Positions 43,067 through 45,514 of a stretch of 45,514 nt of DNA are shown piece after piece. The translations under genes and the position numbers were made by a program. Numbering within the stretch: position 1 is the stretch's first letter; each line of letters opens with the position of its first letter. The notes beneath the pieces were generated by a model, which saw only the letters and a program-made list of their open reading frames with translations, made no database searches and was not told the DNA's origin. Source of the stretch: Microbacteriaceae bacterium. Lineage in GTDB: Bacteria; Actinomycetota; Actinomycetes; Actinomycetales; Microbacteriaceae. Location: contig JAKVJE010000004.1 in NCBI GenBank assembly GCA_022487185.1, forward strand, positions 1 through 45,514, read 5' to 3'.

Positions 43067-43709
43067 GCACACGGAGAGAAAATCCACCACAGTGATCACC
43101 GAGGCCGCAGCCACGGTCCTCGCTGCCCTTCGTGAATCAGCGAGTGATCGCAGCGTGCGGGAGCTCGGGAACGAGCTGGGATTGCACCCCACCACTGTGC
43201 GCTTCCATCTCGCGCGGTTGATGTCCTGCGGCCTCGTGGCGGAGGTCCCGCCAGCTCCCGGCGGGCGCGGGCGCCCTGCTGTGCACTACCGGGCACTGGG
43301 TGAGGTGCCCCGATCAACGCCATGGCAGGCCATGGCTGAGGCACTCGTCGTGGTTGCCGGAGCGGGTCCCAAGGCACGCGACCGGGCACGGCGGGCGGGA
43401 CGGCACTGGGCTGATCGAGCCTGGGCATCGGAACGAGTCAGCGTGCTTGAGCTTTCTGCCCGCCTGGGATTCGCCCCGCATCGCACGTCATGGGGTGCTG
43501 AGCTTCGGGCGTGTCCCTTTGCGGTGCAGCCCGGCTCCGATGAGGAGGTGATCTGTTCGGTGCATGCTGGGCTTGCGAGTCGCCTCGGCGAGCTTCAGGA
43601 GGTGCCGCAGCGGGTACGGCTCATCCCCTTCGCCGGTGGTGAGCTTGGCCCGTGTGCCCTGTGTTGCGATCCCTCGGGGCATGAAACGGCTACGACTTCA
43701 GATGAGTGA
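43065..43709 (+). CDS. winged-helix regulator with C-terminal cysteines (SufR-like)
   Basis: The protein has 214 residues. The N-terminal HTH (VRELGNELGLHPTTVRFHLARLMSCGLVAEV) is followed by a wing with GGRGRPAVHY. The C-terminal half carries conserved cysteines: ACPFAVQP, VICSVHAGL and PCALCC near the end (Cys about 155, 169, 202, 205, 206), the pattern of Fe-S or metal-sensing HTH regulators of the SufR-like group. GTG 43065 is supported by the TACGAT box 6 nt before it. A palindrome overlapping its own start suggests self-repression. It is divergent from the diflavin reductase and may sense redox or Fe-S status and switch that gene. Function is inferred. Confidence 0.8.
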   Translation: MHTERKSTTVITEAAATVLAALRESASDRSVRELGNELGLHPTTVRFHLARLMSCGLVAEVPPAPGGRGRPAVHYRALGEVPRSTPWQAMAEALVVVAGAGPKARDRARRAGRHWADRAWASERVSVLELSARLGFAPHRTSWGAELRACPFAVQPGSDEEVICSVHAGLASRLGELQEVPQRVRLIPFAGGELGPCALCCDPSGHETATTSDE

Positions 43710-43787
43710 GAGCACTGGCAATGGCCGATGACAAACTCGGGCAACGATCTGCGGTGAGTGAGGGAGAGAAATTTGGACTGTGAAAAT

Positions 43788-43830
43788 TGGTGCCCCCCGT
43801 GGGACTTGAACCCACAACCCACTGATTAAG
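43788..43830 (-). repeat. 3' part of tRNA-Lys(CUU): likely attachment site of an integrated element
   Basis: On the minus strand the sequence reads from anticodon CTT through loop AA, stem TCAGT, variable loop GGGTT, the T-arm GTGGG-TTCAAGT-CCCAC, acceptor GGGGGGC, A and CCA. This fits tRNA positions 34-76 exactly. Bases before the anticodon are not tRNA: position 33 is A, and no D-arm or 5' acceptor strand is seen upstream. Only a fragment is present, starting precisely at the anticodon. This is what tyrosine recombinase integration in a tRNA-Lys gene leaves at the end far from the reconstituted tRNA. The element's body should then extend to the right. It cannot be a working tRNA. Confidence 0.8.
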
Positions 43831-43846
43831 TAAAGGCTATTCCGCC

Positions 43847-43861
43847 ACGTTCCCGGAACGT
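43847..43861. repeat. 15-bp inverted repeat next to the tRNA fragment
   Basis: ACGTTCC (43847-43853), C and GGAACGT (43855-43861) form a perfect palindrome 16 nt inside the putative element. It could be a recombinase or excisionase site. Confidence 0.55.
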
Positions 43862-44488
43862 CCCTGTTTGGCATGTTTGCGGGGAAGTTGGGCATATTCA
43901 ACATCCCGGGTGTTCCCTAGATTTCCTCTGCAAAGTGGTTCGTTTGTGGTTATTTTGAGCCTGTGGAGAACCTGCGCTCACGAGGGTCGAGCCGCAGACT
44001 CTTCGGCATGGATGTTCCGTCGTTTTCTCCGTGTTGTGGTGCTCTCCTGCATCTGGTGGCGGGGCGCTGTGTTTGTGAGTGGTGCTGTGAGGTTTGGGAG
44101 TGGGGTGAGATCGCGTGGTGGGAATGACACGCTGGTTGAAACTGCACCGGCCTTGCCTGCGTTCGTGCCTCGGGCTTGACAGGAGGCCCGGTGTGAGACA
44201 CCAGCAGGTTGCAGCATCGGAAGGGCAGCCTGCATACTTGTGGGACTCCGTGAAGCCGTTGGGGGCCTCACCGGGTTGGGTTCAATGGGTGTTGTGTGCT
44301 GGAGGTGGGGCTCCAACACACAACCATTGGAACAGCCACCATCCAAAGGTGTGATGTTGAATCATCATCTTTGATGAAGCAGATCGGTTGCTCCCCTCAA
44401 GCCTGATACCCAGGGCCCACGAACAACCAACAGCTCAAACAGTACCGCCAAAACGTCCGTGTCATAGGAAGCCTCTACGCTTCGCAGG
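43862..44488. other. gene-poor region inside the putative element
   Basis: No reading frame here shows family features. Small frames on both strands have ragged composition. One 35-nt stretch near 43868-43905 holds similar TTGGCAT-TT and TTGGGCAT-TT words about 20 nt apart, possible arm sites. A long imperfect hairpin lies at 44281-44332. Confidence 0.55.
44281..44332. repeat. long imperfect hairpin
   Basis: The arm from TTCAATGGG to GTTGTGTGCTGGAG (44281-44304) pairs with CTCCAACACACAACC and ATTGGAA (44311-44332) around GTGGGG, with about 20 pairs, one mismatch and two small bulges. It lies in a gap with no clear gene on either side. Confidence 0.6.
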
Positions 44489-44713
44489 ATGCGTCTGAGA
44501 TCGATCCGTGCCACCCAGACCATTCAGCACGGAGTATGGCACTGTGAGCTCCTCGACCAGGACGGGGCCACGATCCTCTGGCGAGACATCCGTGCCTCAC
44601 TCCTCGACGAGCTTCGGGTCAAACTGACAAGGCTGCACGTGAGAACCCACCAGTGGCGGAAAATCCGGTCAACCCCAATCCGGTGGGAAGGCTTAGCCGA
44701 ATGGATACGGTGA
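44489..44713 (+). CDS. hypothetical small protein
   Basis: The frame encodes 74 residues (MRLRSIRATQTIQHGVWHCE and so on), charged and rich in Arg/Leu/Trp, with no recognised family. There is only a weak GCAGG before the ATG. The composition, with GVWHCELLDQDG and LLDELRVKLTRLH, looks more protein-like than its surroundings, but it may be a fragment of a longer lost gene. Confidence 0.3.
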   Translation: MRLRSIRATQTIQHGVWHCELLDQDGATILWRDIRASLLDELRVKLTRLHVRTHQWRKIRSTPIRWEGLAEWIR

Positions 44714-44731
44714 CCCACGTCAAGTTCATAA

Positions 44732-44765
44732 AAATGCCCCGCCATCTCGCATGGAGCTGGCGGGG
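44732..44765 (-). terminator. terminator of the DUF4258-DUF2283 operon
   Basis: On the minus strand CCCCGCCA (44765-44758) pairs with TGGCGGGG (44744-44737) around a 13-nt loop, followed by CATTTTT. It lies 23 nt after the DUF2283 stop. Confidence 0.8.
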
Positions 44766-44788
44766 TAACAGGTAGAAGATACGCCGTT

Positions 44789-45133
44789 TTAGATCCCTGC
44801 GGGAGTGGCATCGCCATCTAGAGCAGGGACTGTTTCTGCGTGGCCTTCAGGACTTTGCTCAAACACAGCTCGTCGCAAAGTCGGTTGCAGCAAGTCAAGA
44901 ATGTCGACCTGGCTGGAGTGAATATGGAAACGACGCTCAACCTCAGCCAAAGGAATACGCGCATCGAGATCCAGAATCTCGATACCGACTGCCATATCGT
45001 AACGATCCAAATCAACCAGGAGGCAATCTGACAGCTCAGCTGTGTGCGCAACTTCGGCATCAGACAAACGGACATAGGCGGCCTGGGCCTGCTCATCGAT
45101 CTCCACGCGTACTGGATGGATGACTGCACTCAT
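44789..45133 (-). CDS. DUF2283 domain-containing protein
   Basis: The protein has 114 residues from ATG 45133. EIDEQAQAAYVRLSDAEVAHTAELSDCLLVDLDRYDMAVGIEILDLDARIPL is a DUF2283 domain, in which a beta hairpin and the D(x)xGxxxGIEIL-type turn are diagnostic; here the turn reads MAVGIEILD. The C-terminal helix (VERRFHIHSSQVDILDLLQPTLRRAVFE) is extra to the domain. Its ATG shares a base with the TAA of the DUF4258 gene (TAATG, 45131-45135), so translation is coupled. Such pairs are candidate toxin-antitoxin modules with DUF2283 as the antitoxin-like member. It lies in the putative integrated element, and a terminator follows. Confidence 0.85.
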   Translation of the reverse strand: MSAVIHPVRVEIDEQAQAAYVRLSDAEVAHTAELSDCLLVDLDRYDMAVGIEILDLDARIPLAEVERRFHIHSSQVDILDLLQPTLRRAVFEQSPEGHAETVPALDGDATPAGI

Positions 45134-45366
45134 TATTGTGGAGCTCCCTTCCAAACCGTTGTGATTATGCGGACGCCTACGGTGATCTCACAGTATACGA
45201 CCTTCAGACGACCTAAACCCAGTATGTCCCCTTCGCAGCAGATCGCATTCCGGCGATTCCCAGGATATGTCATCATCGGATGCTCCAACACCTGTTTTAC
45301 TTGTTCGTTGGAAATATGCCGTTCCTGCATTCGACATCTTGCATGCCAGGTGAAGGTAATCACCAT
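45133..45366 (-). CDS. DUF4258 domain-containing protein (RelE-fold-like)
   Basis: The protein has 77 residues. ITFTWHARCRMQERHISNEQVKQVLEHPMMTYPGNRRNAICCEGD and later LKVVYCEITVGVRIITTVWKG match DUF4258, a small alpha/beta fold thought to resemble RelE-type toxins and mRNA interferases. The HARxRMQER start and VVxxE plus ITTVW end are the family hallmarks. The ATG at 45366 has only distant AGGAG; a second ATG upstream is out of frame. It overlaps DUF2283 at TAATG. A toxin role is inferred from fold and pairing, not proven. It lies in the putative element. Confidence 0.82.
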   Translation of the reverse strand: MVITFTWHARCRMQERHISNEQVKQVLEHPMMTYPGNRRNAICCEGDILGLGRLKVVYCEITVGVRIITTVWKGAPQ

Positions 45367-45373
45367 CTCGGGG

Positions 45374-45514
45374 TCATTGCTCCTGCGAAGGCTGCAGCTC
45401 AGCTTCGAATGCCAGGGTCCTCACAAGTTCGTCCTCAAGATGAATATTGAACCGGTACAGCCCAACAGCGAAGATCGGAAGCTGTAACGAGAGTGAGAAC
45501 AGGAGCCCGACCTT
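45374..45514 (-). CDS. C-terminal end of a membrane protein (truncated by window edge)
   Basis: Reading in from the right edge on the minus strand, 46 codons are open to TGA (45374-45376). The visible residues are KVGLLFSLSLQLPIFAVGLY, a hydrophobic segment, then RFNIHLEDELVRTLAFEAEL and a short polar end. No start lies in the window. It ends 7 nt before the DUF4258 start, so the three genes may form one operon. I do not recognise a family. Confidence 0.55.
   Translation of the reverse strand, partial: KVGLLFSLSLQLPIFAVGLYRFNIHLEDELVRTLAFEAELQPSQEQ

Noticed and set aside
43788-43830. A working tRNA-Lys gene
   Set aside because: No 5' acceptor strand, D-arm or anticodon 5' stem is present next to the fragment.
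43698-43904. A 68-codon minus frame over the tRNA fragment as a real gene
   Set aside because: A stop lies right before its ATG and half of it is translated tRNA sequence; kept only as a possible integrase trace.

Overview
The window is 45.5 kb of high-GC DNA from an actinobacterium. The evidence is WhiB, MtrA-MtrB-LpqB, PdtaS, a DUF3499 and zincin-like divergent pair, a Rv3235-family protein, and an acyl-CoA carboxylase of separate alpha, beta and epsilon subunits. Gene content and order resemble the Rv3220-Rv3308 part of the Mycobacterium tuberculosis chromosome. The absence of mycobacterial wall genes and the presence of a DUF5719 protein, a multi-spanning LCP protein and a TRAM-type methyltransferase suggest Micrococcales, perhaps Microbacteriaceae. 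That placement is inference from memory of gene order; no search was run.

Layout. 1-6.9 kb: the end of an NAD(P)H-dependent FMN reductase, a candidate structured RNA, a phospho-sugar mutase, a TM2 protein, purine nucleoside phosphorylase coupled to the biotin carboxylase/biotin carrier subunit, and two tiny proteins. Three gaps here carry a dispersed TCAGGC/GCCTGA palindromic repeat. 7-14.2 kb: Maf and an RNA methyltransferase read from back-to-back start codons, then the carboxylase epsilon and beta subunits, biotin ligase, a PH-domain membrane protein, PurK and PurE. 14.2-23.6 kb: envelope genes (LCP ligase, glycosyltransferase, ManA, GalE, WhiB, a large membrane GT2 protein and DUF5719). 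23.6-34.8 kb: zincin-like/DUF3499 pair, MtrA-MtrB-LpqB, ComF, HPF, SecA, Rv3235-like protein, PdtaS. This is the conserved core.

From 34.7 kb the content becomes more accessory: NhaA, a His/Cys-tailed membrane protein, an ABM monooxygenase, a DUF4190-type protein, a Pyr_excise-like protein coupled to an MMPL transporter, a decayed methyltransferase/VOC chimera, and a diflavin reductase divergent from a Cys-rich HTH regulator. At 43788-43830 lies an exact 3' part of tRNA-Lys(CUU), from the anticodon to CCA, on the minus strand. It looks like one end of an integrated element whose body runs right and out of the window. The DNA beyond it is gene-poor, then carries a DUF4258-DUF2283 pair and the end of a membrane protein.

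How the genes fit together: the mutase, ManA, GalE, both glycosyltransferases and the LCP protein form a route from hexose phosphates to NDP-sugars to wall-attached glycopolymer. The carboxylase subunits and BirA form a biotin-dependent acyl-CoA carboxylase and its modifying enzyme. MtrAB-LpqB and SecA serve envelope homeostasis and export. A striking shared feature is the number of genes with a TANNNT -10 box exactly 6-7 nt before the start codon, which predicts leaderless mRNAs. The most unusual items are the tRNA-Lys att-like fragment, the chimeric pseudogene, the repeat family, the palindrome over the start of the HTH regulator, and the C-rich three-hairpin RNA candidate.
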